From Didymodactylos carnosus (Eukaryota; Rotifera; Eurotatoria; Philodinida; Philodinidae), in contig CAJNOQ010002837.1 in NCBI GenBank assembly GCA_905250885.1, positions 1 through 22,432 on the forward strand: a DNA stretch of 22,432 nt, in the 5' to 3' direction. The notes beneath the pieces were generated by a model. That model was not told where the DNA came from. It saw nothing but the letters and a program-made list of their open reading frames with translations, and did no database searches. Shown one piece after another: positions 1 to 11,155 of this stretch. The translations under genes were made by a program, and so were the position numbers. Each line of letters opens with the position of its first letter. The stretch's first letter is position 1.

Positions 1-441
1 GTTGTATCTTGTCAAACCGGTACTGCTTTCAAACGAGCATTAGATGCTCACCTATCCATATAAGTGTGTTGTTTGTTTGTTGTTTTTTTGTTATTGATTT
101 TTTTTTTATACTTCCTTCTCGCGGTTCTTATCTTTTCTGCGTGGTGGCACTGCATTTACAAGCCTTTGGGTTTTTTGTACTTTCCTTTGTTGCGAGATAT
201 TTTCTTGGGCATAAAATACAATTTCAAGTTCAAGTTCAAGTTTCTGATTATTCTTGGACCGTGTGTTATATTATATTAGGCGAGTACGAGAAATTATGAG
301 AGACTAGATCCTGTACACTAGATTTGTATTGAGAAAAACGTTTCTTCTTCGATTTTTATATTTAATAAGACTTATTTGAGCTACCCTTCTTTCTTCCATC
401 GGTGATGTGTTTGTTCCTATAACCAATAGGCTTCTAGCTGA
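1..441. other. Upstream flank, no supported gene
   Basis: T-rich sequence upstream of the PSMC2 start. It holds three tandem TTCAAG units (224-241) and a CCAAT motif (423-427). The longest open frame here starts with TTG and reads as low-complexity hydrophobic residues, so I do not call it a gene. The stretch probably carries the PSMC2 promoter, but no clear TATA element is visible. Confidence 0.5.
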
Positions 442-455
442 AAATTTGTCTTCAG
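442..455 (+). promoter_or_regulatory. Acceptor-like tract 13 nt before PSMC2 ATG
   Basis: A pyrimidine-rich stretch ending in TCTTCAG stops at 455, 13 nt before the ATG at 469. It resembles the verified intron acceptors inside this gene. It could be a spliced-leader trans-splice acceptor or the end of a 5'-UTR intron; the sequence alone cannot separate the two. Confidence 0.35.
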
Positions 456-468
456 ATAAAATTTATAA

Positions 469-2440
<1,972 letters not shown>

Positions 2441-2567
2441 TTATTTCAAGAAATTATGGACAAAAATGTCTCTGTTCATTCTGTTGATCAATGAATTTTT
2501 AAAAAAGCCTCATTATTTTATTGTTATTTTTGTTTTTTTCTTCTTCTCTTTGTCTCTGTTAAACTAA

Positions 2568-2573
2568 AATAAA
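2568..2573 (+). promoter_or_regulatory. Poly(A) signal of PSMC2
   Basis: AATAAA lies 128 nt past the PSMC2 stop codon and is preceded by a T-rich stretch. It is the only canonical hexamer between PSMC2 and PSMB6, so the two genes probably have separate 3' ends even if they are co-transcribed. Confidence 0.6.
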
Positions 2574-2760
2574 TATAATATAGAATATTTTCGTTGTTTG
2601 TCACAGATGGAATCTTTCATGTTGTATTTGAATTCTGATAGCTCATACTTTTTTTTCGTTTTTACGAGATGAAAAAAGAGCAAAATTGTCATTTGACTCT
2701 TTCCTAAGATATCGTTAACTGATATAGTGTTGTAAATTTGTATCTTAGATTTAAAATCAG

Positions 2761-2771
2761 ATATTATTTAG
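2761..2771 (+). promoter_or_regulatory. Acceptor-like tract 2 nt before PSMB6 ATG
   Basis: The sequence ATTATTTAG ends at 2771, two bases before the chosen ATG at 2774. A second AG with pyrimidines upstream (TATCTTAG) lies about 24 nt earlier. This is consistent with trans-splicing of a leader or with a 5'-UTR intron. It also argues against the in-frame ATG at 2738, which would lie inside the removed sequence. Confidence 0.35.
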
Positions 2772-2773
2772 TT

Positions 2774-3806
2774 ATGGATAGTCTTAACCCTCCAGCCTAT
2801 GATGCAGAAGAAGACTTATTACGTCATCAAAAACAATATAGTCAAATGGATAAATTAATAATTCCAATAGAGATGCGTCAACAGCCAGTATCAACCGGAG
2901 TAAGTAACTCACGTGTTTCTAATGAATATCCCACATTGATAATAATGTATTCTGTTTTAGACAACAATTGTTGCTGTGGAATATGATGGCGGTGTTATTC
3001 TAGGAGCTGATACTCGTACATCAGCTGGGTGCGATTGAACTAATTCTCTCCTTTGACTACTGACTAAATAGTCTTTTCTTACCTTTTTAGCTCGTTTGTT
3101 GTGAACCGTTTTACCGATAAATTAACACCATTAACAGAACATATTTACTGTCTACGTTCAGGAAGTGCAGCTGATACGCAAGCTATTTCACAAATTGTTC
3201 AATATCAGTTAGAATTTCTATCGTATGTTTTTTTTTGTGCTTATTTGTTCTATGTTACATTAAACAAGTGTATTTTCAGAGCTGAAATGAATGAACCGCC
3301 ACTAGTAAAAATTGCTGCTAACTGTGTAAGACGAATGATCTATCAGTATCGAGATGATTTCGTAGCTGGAATGATTGTTGCTGGTTGGGATAAAAAGCTT
3401 GGAGGGCAAGTATGTAACTTATCGTCAAGTATTTAATTATCATCTAATTAGTTAAGCACTAATTCTAGGTTTATTCTTGTCCATTGGGCGGTCTATTAGT
3501 TCGACAATCAGTTTCACTCGGTGGCTCCGGTAGTACTTATATCTGGGGCTTCTTGGACAATAACTTTAAACCCAATATGACAAAACAAGAATGTTTAGAC
3601 CTTGTCTTAAAAGGTAGACATGAAAACGTTTTCATTTTAGAACTAGTATGTTTATTTTTGTTTTCTCTTCAATTTTAGCAATCACACTGGCAATAACACG
3701 TGATGGTTCAAGTGGTGGATGTGTACGTTTAGCTGTGATTGATGCCAAAGGCGTTCAAAGAATTGATGTACTTGGTAATGAATTACCGAAAGTTTATGAT
3801 CTTTAA
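2774..3806 (+). CDS. PSMB6: 20S proteasome subunit beta type-6 (beta1, caspase-like)
   Basis: Catalytic beta1 subunit of the 20S core, an N-terminal nucleophile threonine protease cutting after acidic residues. Six exons give 242 codons (human 239): 2774-2899, 2961-3028, 3091-3222, 3280-3409, 3469-3613, 3679-3806. The propeptide is 42 residues and ends in STG just before the catalytic Thr1 (residue 43). In mature numbering D17, K33, the GGSGS motif around S129 and the RDGSSGG motif with D166/S169 are present, so it should be active. T31 and R45 are retained; the vertebrate immunoproteasome form beta1i has F31 and L45, so this is the constitutive type. Intron 3029-3090 has the less usual donor GTGCGA, but the reading frame and homology demand it. 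The start was chosen for the acceptor-like site just upstream; an in-frame ATG at 2738 would add 12 residues. Confidence 0.96.
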
Positions 3807-3822
3807 GATCAAAATAAGAACA

Positions 3823-3828
3823 AATAAA
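3823..3828 (+). promoter_or_regulatory. Poly(A) signal of PSMB6
   Basis: AATAAA begins 17 nt after the stop codon. A second AATAAA at 3935-3940 follows a long T-rich stretch. Either could define the 3' end. Confidence 0.6.
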
Positions 3829-4118
3829 CTTTAACTGTTTCTGATTTTTATTGTTATTTTACTAGACAAGGCAGCCATTATCGTTTTCTGTTTTTTTTGT
3901 TGTCTTTTTCCTTGTTTGTTTAACAATTATTTCCAATAAAATAGCTAAGTTTTGCTAAACAAAACGTGTCTTTTTCATTTATGGTAAATAGCTAATCAGC
4001 TCTTACTTCAATTATTCAATATTAGCTAATTGACGAATGACAATAGTTTAGGAATATGATTTATCTGCTTTTTGATAATTTTAGATTCGAAACTCGTTGC
4101 ATTTATGCGACAGGGAAG

Positions 4119-4126
4119 TATATAAA
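4119..4126 (+). promoter_or_regulatory. Candidate TATA box
   Basis: TATATAAA stands 39 nt before an ATG (4165) that opens a short exon-like segment. Counting 25-30 nt from the box would place transcription start near 4150. It is the best core-promoter candidate in the window, and the only predicted start with a TATA box rather than a convincing acceptor tract just upstream. Confidence 0.4.
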
Positions 4127-4164
4127 ATGTAGCAAACGAGATTAAAGTAGCTGCGGAAACTCGA

Positions 4165-4208
4165 ATGGATGAAAGAGCTTTAATCATCACACTGTTCATT
4201 GTACAAAA
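4165..4208 (+). other. Candidate first exon (signal peptide) of the 7571 hydrolase
   Basis: The ATG at 4165 opens MDERALIITLFIVQ, followed by a strong donor, AA|GTGAGTGT, at 4208/4209. It leaves two bases of a codon; the exon starting at 7571 supplies exactly the missing one (AA+C = Asn) and continues NIMLCGN in frame. The joined start would be charged residues, a hydrophobic core and a small-residue cleavage region, which is a credible signal peptide. The join would give 310 residues and a 3362-nt intron. The distance and lack of direct evidence keep this tentative. Confidence 0.4.
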
Positions 4209-4585
4209 GTGAGTGTAAATTACTTAGACAGAGTTACTGTTATTAGATTATGCTAAATAAAATAAGTTAGTTTGAAGACGAGTGTGAATATTATGTTGAC
4301 TTATGAGAGTAGATGCTATGAAGTTACTACATGTTACAATAATTCAATATAATTGCAAAGTTTCTTTTAACAAATATTAATAGAAACAAGCTAAAAAGTC
4401 ACTCTTAATAATCCATGGTCTATTGCTTGTAATTCTTCCTCATTGAATATTCATTATAAAATTTCCTCGTATAAGTTGTTCAAAAAAAAATTCATTACTT
4501 GTTTGTCATTTATTTGTGCCATTAGATAAGTAACTTTACTTTTTTTATCATTGTCTTACCAATTATTAATCAATGACAAAATAAA

Positions 4586-4603
4586 CTATCTATCTATCTA
4601 TCT
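4586..4603. repeat. (CTAT)n microsatellite
   Basis: Four and a half CTAT units in a row. Simple sequence, inside the proposed long intron. Confidence 0.8.
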
Positions 4604-4740
4604 TTAATAACTGATACAGAATGGAACAAACGGTAAAAAGGAGCAATAGTAGTTGATTGACTTTGTTTATTTTGTTAAAACACAGGATACCGGATGTCTT
4701 TCTATTCGTTTACGAATGCCAACCCTATAAAAAAAATTCT

Positions 4741-4891
4741 AGTGCGGCACTGCCAGTGCGCATGGCATGCCATCGGTCACTGGCACTGGCTGGCACCGGT
4801 GCGCACCCGTGCTCAGCAAGTGCCGATTGGCACCAGTGCCGATATATTTCTGCCGAAAGAGTGCTGCACTGGCAAAAATCGGTGCCGCACT
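4741..4891. repeat. GC-rich foldback element A (151 bp)
   Basis: The ends form a perfect 10-bp inverted repeat (AGTGCGGCAC / GTGCCGCACT). Inside are a perfect 12-bp palindrome ATGGCATGCCAT (4762-4773), the palindrome GCACCGGTGC (4793-4802) and many GGCACTGG or CCAGTGCC units in both directions. It is far richer in GC than its surroundings. It resembles a MITE or foldback element; no coding capacity. Related in motif content to element B at 5134-5288. Confidence 0.7.
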
Positions 4892-5133
4892 GATAATTTA
4901 TTTAATCAATTTAATTAGTTCTTTATTATGGTTGTTTATGCTGAATTTTGTATTAGAGTGTGGCACTGATTAGTACCACATCGACATGCCAAAACTATGC
5001 GACATTGCCTCGGCACTTCTCTTATGAGAAGGAAAAGATGGAATCAGAAAGACATTCGAAATATTAGAAGTAGACTGTAGCGTTAATATAGACAGAAATT
5101 GACAAAACAAAATGGTGATTGAAAACAAAACTT

Positions 5134-5288
5134 CGGCACTGGTAGGCACCGGTGCGAGATTTTTCATTCTTTTTGACATTGGTGCGCACTGGTGCGAGAT
5201 TTTTACATTCTTTCTGGCACCAATGCTCATCGGTGCCCAGAAAAAAAATTATTCGGTACCGGTGCGCACCCTTGCACAACCAGTGCCG
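5134..5288. repeat. GC-rich foldback element B (155 bp)
   Basis: Ends are a perfect 10-bp inverted repeat (CGGCACTGGT / ACCAGTGCCG). Internally a unit starting GGTGCGAGATTTTT occurs twice in direct orientation (5151 and 5191, 40-bp period), and the palindrome GCACCGGTGC of element A recurs at 5146-5155. Probably a diverged relative of A from one family. No open frame of interest. Confidence 0.7.
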
Positions 5289-5467
5289 GTAAAATATTTT
5301 TTTGTAGGGAAATGATCGTTGAACGAGTAAAACAGACCTGATTGTTGATAATATCAAATGTGGCAAGCGATCAAGAAGATACAATAAAAGTTTGAAAGTA
5401 ATTATTGTTTGATAATATTCTATTGCAACGGTTCAATAGCCGTTAATTCACATTCAATTTCGACATT

Positions 5468-5641
5468 CAGCGTCGCAAAAACGGGAGGATGTGGGAGAGT
5501 GCGTACCTCCTGAATAATTGAAAAAGCTTTTGTTATTTTATCCATTATTCCTTGTGCAAAATTTTTTTATAAATTTCACACTACCTCACAGAAAAATTTT
5601 GTTTTACACCCCCTCCCCCTAATATTCGGCTCCTATTTTAG
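5468..5641 (+). mobile_element. hAT-like MITE, copy 1 (degraded 3' end)
   Basis: About 174 bp, matching the copy at 20059-20232 in the same orientation. Shared landmarks in order: an ACGGGAGG start, GTGTGGGAGAGT-like block, ACCTCC, GAATAATTG, a TGTTATTTTAT block, CACAGA or CAGAGA, ACACCCC and the CCTAAT..TTCGGCT end. The 5' end reads CAGCGTCGCAAAAA; the matching 3' inverted repeat has decayed. Noncoding. Confidence 0.75.
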
Positions 5642-6683
5642 TAAATCTTAATATCAGCCGGTGAATCTAAATAGCATGCACGTTCTCTTTGTATGATTAC
5701 TTTGGCGACTCAAGCTCTTTCATCCACTTGAGTCCTTATAGCTACTTGAATATTCTTTGCTGCTGTTTGTTTACTTCTTTATCGCATAAATACAACGAAT
5801 TCAAGATCTCGAATCTATTCCTGTAACATTATAATGATAAAGAATAACTTTAAAGAAAATGAATTGCATTTTTTCGCACTATTCTGGAAGTAATGTCATG
5901 TTAACTATACTTTCTGATGTTTCACCTTGTTGGTCGACGTGTACGTCTTGATCTACATTACGATCCTCGCTGAACTTCATCTGATTAAACGCAAAGTTTC
6001 ATTACGCGTATCTGGAAAGGTATCTCACAACGGTAGCTATTTTTCTGTTTGTGATTTTTCTATTTCGAGATATAAGAAGATGGAAAAGAATGAAACTTAT
6101 CATTTTGATTTCTAAAACCTCATAACTCGGCAAGAAAAATCAAATACGAAAACTAAAATTAAGGTTATGAGATATTAATCTAGGGATCTGTGGTAGAATC
6201 TTGGACCCGATCGGATGAAGCTTTCGAGAAAGCGTAATGTGGCCCAATTAAAATTATCAAGCATTTGGTATAAGCTTTATTCTTTCAAAATACAAGCAGA
6301 GAAATATTTCATTATAATATTCTAAACTAAAACTATTGAAAAACACAAAATCAATTCTGTATGAATAGAGATTCGAACACGTGAACTTAGTTTTGCAGTA
6401 AACTGCAAAAATAAATCTACTTTTGAGCATTTCCGATAATGTTAGACATCATTTTTTCCTTGTCTTGTACGGTGGTGCTCATATAAAAAACATTGCAAAA
6501 TTTAGGAGATGTCTATTTGTGACGAGAACACTTTGTTCTATCAGACTATAAATTTCAAAGGCACTACTATCGGAGCCAAAATACAAGAGCAGTGGTTATT
6601 TTTCGAATAACTCAGCACCAAATAAAGATGGAGGCTTCCGATTTTCACTATTCGATAGCCAAGACTTGAGGCGATTTTTCTAT

Positions 6684-6903
6684 ACATTGCTACGAGATTC
6701 AGCATAGTCGATAGCCTATGTTTTCATTCATTTCTGACAGTCCCAAACCTACGGCAGAGGAGTGCTAAGGCTTCAGGATAAACGTCCATAGGTCCCGCAA
6801 CATGAGTTTTCAAGACGTCGCTTAGATCCGAGACGCAAGGTTGAGACTGTCAGAAATGAATGAAAACATAGGTTATCGACTATGCTGAATCTCGTGACAA
6901 TGT
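6684..6903. repeat. 220-bp element with 59-bp inverted repeats
   Basis: The left arm (6684-6742) and the reverse complement of the right arm (6845-6903) agree at 56 of 59 positions, from ACATTG to GACAGTC. The 102-bp centre is not AT-rich like its surroundings and has no long open frame. The long, well-matched arms suggest a young foldback transposon or MITE, or a snap-back duplication. As RNA it would form a long stable hairpin. Confidence 0.85.
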
Positions 6904-7117
6904 TGGTTTTCAGAACAAAATGCAAGAATCCAGTGAAAACCTATACTAGATGAAGTAATCCATTTTTGATTATTTTCATCAAAAATTAAATAATTCATAA
7001 TTCAGTCAAAATCCATCCAACCTACTTCAGAATGTCAGCAATGTCAGAATGTCTACTTTATCCGCTCATTCTAATTCTGTACGTAAAATCAATAAAATAT
7101 ATTCTTTTAGCTCCGAA

Positions 7118-7144
7118 GGTTTCTAGGAAAGCTTTCTAGAAACC
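7118..7144. repeat. 27-bp near-palindrome
   Basis: GGTTTCTAG and CTAGAAACC flank a GAAAGCTTT-like centre; 11 of 13 base pairs match. It contains TTCTAGAA, a TTCnnGAA unit like those in heat-shock elements. It lies 427 bp before the hydrolase exon. A regulatory role is speculative. Confidence 0.45.
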
Positions 7145-7570
7145 AAAGTCTTTTCTGTTGGTGTTTTCGAAAGCTCGCTTTTTATGTAAAATGATTTTAC
7201 AAAAATGTTTTTCAATTATATTAAATATACTTAGAAATAGGTTGTGAACTAGTGTGAGGGATCTTATTTTGTAGCTCAGACTTTTCTGTACATTAGCCGA
7301 CGTTCAACTCGAATTGTAAACTTTTTCAAAAAACAAAAGACTACCCTTAAATTGACCGGAGACAGTATGCAAAAACATATGATAAAATATAAAAGATAGA
7401 ACACGAGAATAGCAACATATATTGTACCTAAATCTCTTCTAATGCGTAGAAGACAAGAGAAGGAAGAAAGAATTGAAAATCATTCTACTTTTTTACTTTT
7501 CTAATGGTGTTTGTATGTGCAATAGAGAATATAAGACGATTATATGAAACAGGTCTTTAATAATTTTTAG

Positions 7571-8459
7571 CATTATGTTGTGTGGCAATGTAACATTCGA
7601 TTTTTTACATGGTTATCATGATTCGTGTTTATCATTTCAAAATGGTAATGTTAATTTAATTCTCTCAGCACCACATGGCGGCACTCTTCTCCCATCAAAT
7701 GTCCCAAATAGAACAGCTAGTTGTGTAAGTAGTGGTAATACCACGTGTGCATTGCAGCACAATTGTCGATCACAATCAAATTCAAAACGACGTTCTATAA
7801 CAATTGTTCAAGATTATTTAAGTGATGAATTTACGAAAAATGTTGCCAAAGAACTTTATCGTACGTATAATTTATTACCATACATGGTTATCGGACAATG
7901 GAGTCGAAAAAAAGTTGATTTTAATCGTGAAGTTGAAGAAGCAACGATGAATCATCCAGAAGGCATTAAAGGCCATCAAAGTTATCATAATTTTATATTA
8001 GATGCTATTAACAAAATTGAAAAACAATTTGGGCGAGGTTTATTAGTTGATATTCATGGACATTCACAAGGTAATTATACGATGATCGGTTATTTATTGA
8101 CAGGAGAAAATTTGAATAATGATAAATTAACCACGCAAACATCCATTGAAGAATTAATTCAATCATCATGTCCAAATAATCGAAATGAATGTATTAATGG
8201 ACAGAGTTCATTAGGGACAATATTAGAAGCACACGATTTAGGTATTTCATATCCATCAACTGCAAATCCAAAACCGGGTAAAAAAGTGTTTTACAGCGGT
8301 GGATATACTACAAGAAACTATATCTCAAAAATTAATGCAGTTCAAACAGAATTACCGTATGATACAAGAGCTGGACCAAATCGAGAAGAATATGCGAAAA
8401 AATATGCTAAAGCACTTTATGAATACATGGTAGTAAATAAGATATTAATTAAACAATAA
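7571..8459 (+). CDS. N-formylglutamate amidohydrolase-like protein (main exon)
   Basis: Resembles the FGase family (metal-dependent hydrolases releasing formate from N-formylglutamate; related in fold to zinc carboxypeptidases). An ATG at 7575 gives 294 residues, but the frame opens right after an acceptor (TTTTTAG, ends 7570), so an upstream exon is likely; see 4165-4208. Numbering from 7575: SAPHGG at 31-36 (likely metal-binding His), VDFNRE at 114-119, DIHGHSQG at 159-166 (second probable metal site) and NAVQTEL at 254-260, in the family order. Glycosylation sequons at N5, N45, N55 and N167 and a Cys-bearing insert (C50, C58, C64) suggest a secreted or lysosomal protein, so the substrate may not be formylglutamate. 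The 885-nt frame has no intron, unlike its neighbours. No AATAAA was seen nearby. Confidence 0.85.
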
Positions 8460-11142
8460 TAATAATTCATATACATACACGTTCGTTCTACTTACTTACT
8501 TTTACTTTTATATTAAGATTAACGATAAAAGAACAATGTGTTAATCTTCTTTGCACATCGATTGTTTTGCTTATCGCACATATTGGTGAGAGTGATGCAG
8601 TTTTGTTTTGTTTTTTGTAGAAATAATCAAATATAGTTCGAATTTTATTTGTAATGTCTACAAGGGTATATTTTTTTCTAGTTAAGATTTGTCAGATTCT
8701 TTTTTATTTGAAATTGATCTAAATTGTCCTCGAGTATTAAACTTAGGCGAATTTAATAATGCGTGATTTTTGCAACGCACATTTTTCAACATTTTATTAT
8801 TCTTTCAGATAACTTTTTCTAACTCTGGCGTTAATTGACCTTTAAAGCAGCGAAGAAGAGGTGTAGAAAAATTTTTAGTACCTTTTTTAGAATTTTTTTT
8901 TCAAAAATCCAGAAGAAATGTAGCCAAATTTTTTGTTTTGTTTAATAAGTTTTTTTCAGAAAAATAAGATCATTTTGTTGCCAAAAACAAGAATTTTCAA
9001 AAGCAGGGCTTGGTGGCCACTTTCTAGTATTTCTAGTGTTAAGCTTAGCTCCTATTTCCTGGTATTCACATTAGTAGATTAGACTATTTTTCTGTGTATT
9101 AGAAATTATACATTATCGTTATATTATAGGTGAATTATGTTATTTCGTCGATTTTACATTATCTTAATGATGTAAAGTATCTCTATTAATGTGTATATTT
9201 TGATCACAAGTAATTATCGTTTTGTTAAATTCCACTTTTAAATACAAGTTGCAAAATATAGTAAGTTATAATGAGATACAAATGTTTGCTTTCGCTATAA
9301 ATAAAGGAAAGATTTCATGGTAAAACATCACTTTAATAATGTTAAAATATGTAGTAAACTAATACTTTATTCCGAGATGATGGGAAATAATTATGGTAAA
9401 AATCTCAGCCCGAGCGATTAAACTTTCAGAGAGAAGGAGGAGAGTAAGCCAATTGAGTGCACTAACAAAAAAGAAGTTTTGAACTAAGAACATTCCAACG
9501 TGAAATTCACTTTTTTGTAGGGCTCCCAGCAATCATAATGTCATAATTCTATCCGAAAACATGGTGTACAGTTGATGTGACATCTCATTTTGTTCAAAAC
9601 TCTTTACTCTATAAGACTGACTATTTGTCAATGCCAGAATAACGAAAAAATTTTTAAAACTTAAAACTTAGTGTTTTTAGAGTAAAGAGTCAAACTCCAA
9701 AAAATTTGTATCTTCTCAATGGAAGATCGTGAAGAATTAGGATTAATCCTATTTTCTAGAGGATATTTCACTCTATCACGCATCACGTTGGTCTCGGAAA
9801 TGAGGGAGCTAAGTTATTTTTAATCGGAATTTGTAGAGAAAATGTTTGCTCACTCTTCTGGTTTAGCTGAGTCTTAGAAACCTCATAGAAAATTTCGGAG
9901 CGGTGTGTCAGATGCATCATTGTTTCCAAAAAAATGTTTTTTCTTTTAAATTATAAACTAGCAGTAGGATAAAGCTTGGTACAGAAAAATAAACAATGAA
10001 AAACTATGCAAAGTGGTATATGACTCATAATTGAGACATAACGGGCTAATAAACGAGATAGAGCCCGTTCTCTAATAATCTTAGAAATCTATCTGCAGAT
10101 GGTACTGAGCTCGTTAGTGAACAGTAACTTAAATATATGGTGCTGAATATTGTATAAAAAATCTGTACTATCATTTATTTTTTATGGTACTATTATTTAT
10201 TTATTCTTTTTTGCTGTCAATTTTTATTTAACAAATAGTGTGCAATAAATATAGAAAAGAAAAATATATGAAAAATCATTTATTGAACTGAAAACTGATC
10301 TATCATCAAATATAGACGAACAATCAAGATAAGATCTATTTCCTTTTGTAGCCTATCGTATTATCGGAGAAAAATATGATTCTAAACAATTGGATAACTA
10401 AGATTCCAAACAATGAATTGAATAGCTATCGAACTAAGTATTATACACCGCACAGGATTTATGTACGTCTTCAAATTTTAGATTTAGATAACAGCTACTT
10501 TCAGAAGTTTAAGATTGCACCAAACTGTTTCACACACATTAACGGATGATGCAAAAAATATTTCCCGTTTTTGTTTGTTTCTGTCTCAATCCAGAAACAT
10601 TGTACACACATCCATCTTTTTCCATTAGAAAGAGTAGATTCTAGTCTACAAAAATATATAAGAACAGTTGGAAAATGAGATATTACTTTTACAAGTCAGT
10701 AAATTCTCGTGTTTTATCAACACTTGGATGTTCGGTTCACGTGAAGAACAGGAACCGCGGTCCGGTTCCATCGTGAGAAGTACACCGGAATCGCGGTTGG
10801 TTTAAACTATATTTATTATAAGATAAACTTCTTGACACTCCCTGCTAAATCGGCTCGCCATTGTATAGCAAGAAGTGCAAGTCCACGATGTCGTACGTTA
10901 CCAATGACAAATTAAAATGAAAAATAAAAGTGGAAGTAGAAACAATAAGTGAACAATGAACTAGAAGAAAACTAACAATAAAAATGTTTATCAAAGTCAG
11001 AGAATGACTTTAGTTACAAAATAAGGGATAAGTAAGAAGAAGAGAACTGAGGAGTAAAAAGGAAGTGTTGTTCATTCGAAACGTTTTGTTTCGCAAATAT
11101 AATCTATTATTATTTTATAAAGGTCAATTAAAATCTATTATT
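8460..11142. other. Gene-free AT-rich spacer
   Basis: No coding region is supported over 2.7 kb. It contains a perfect 13-bp inverted repeat (9599-9611 and 9678-9690), an 8-bp stem hairpin (10040-10069) and a GC-richer patch at 10751-10769 with an imperfect palindrome. The last part probably includes 3' sequence of the LINE on the opposite strand. Confidence 0.5.
9599..9690. repeat. 92-bp inverted-repeat structure
   Basis: ACTCTTTACTCTA at 9599-9611 is exactly repeated in reverse complement at 9678-9690, with 66 bp between. It may be a small MITE remnant; no second copy was noticed in the window. Confidence 0.45.
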
Positions 11143-11155
11143 TTAAAGGTCGATT
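11100..11155. repeat. Imperfect tandem repeat at the LINE 3' end
   Basis: Two roughly 26-30 bp units of the type AATCTATTATTTT..AAAGGTC lie side by side (about 11101-11129 and 11130-11155). The second overlaps the last codons of the LINE frame. Short tandem repeats at the 3' terminus occur in some non-LTR elements in place of a poly(A) tail. Confidence 0.5.

Noticed and set aside
9-299. 96-codon open frame at the left edge
   Set aside because: Starts at TTG, is low-complexity hydrophobic sequence in a T-rich stretch, and matches no family.
6360-6410. tRNA-like TTCGAA segment
   Set aside because: The stem around the loop does not pair and no acceptor stem or A box is visible.
10040-10069. 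8-bp stem hairpin AACGGGCT / AGCCCGTT
   Set aside because: Perfect but short; expected by chance in this length of DNA and without supporting context.
10751-10769. GGAACCGCGGTCCGGTTCC palindrome
   Set aside because: Imperfect, single, and without a gene nearby to regulate.
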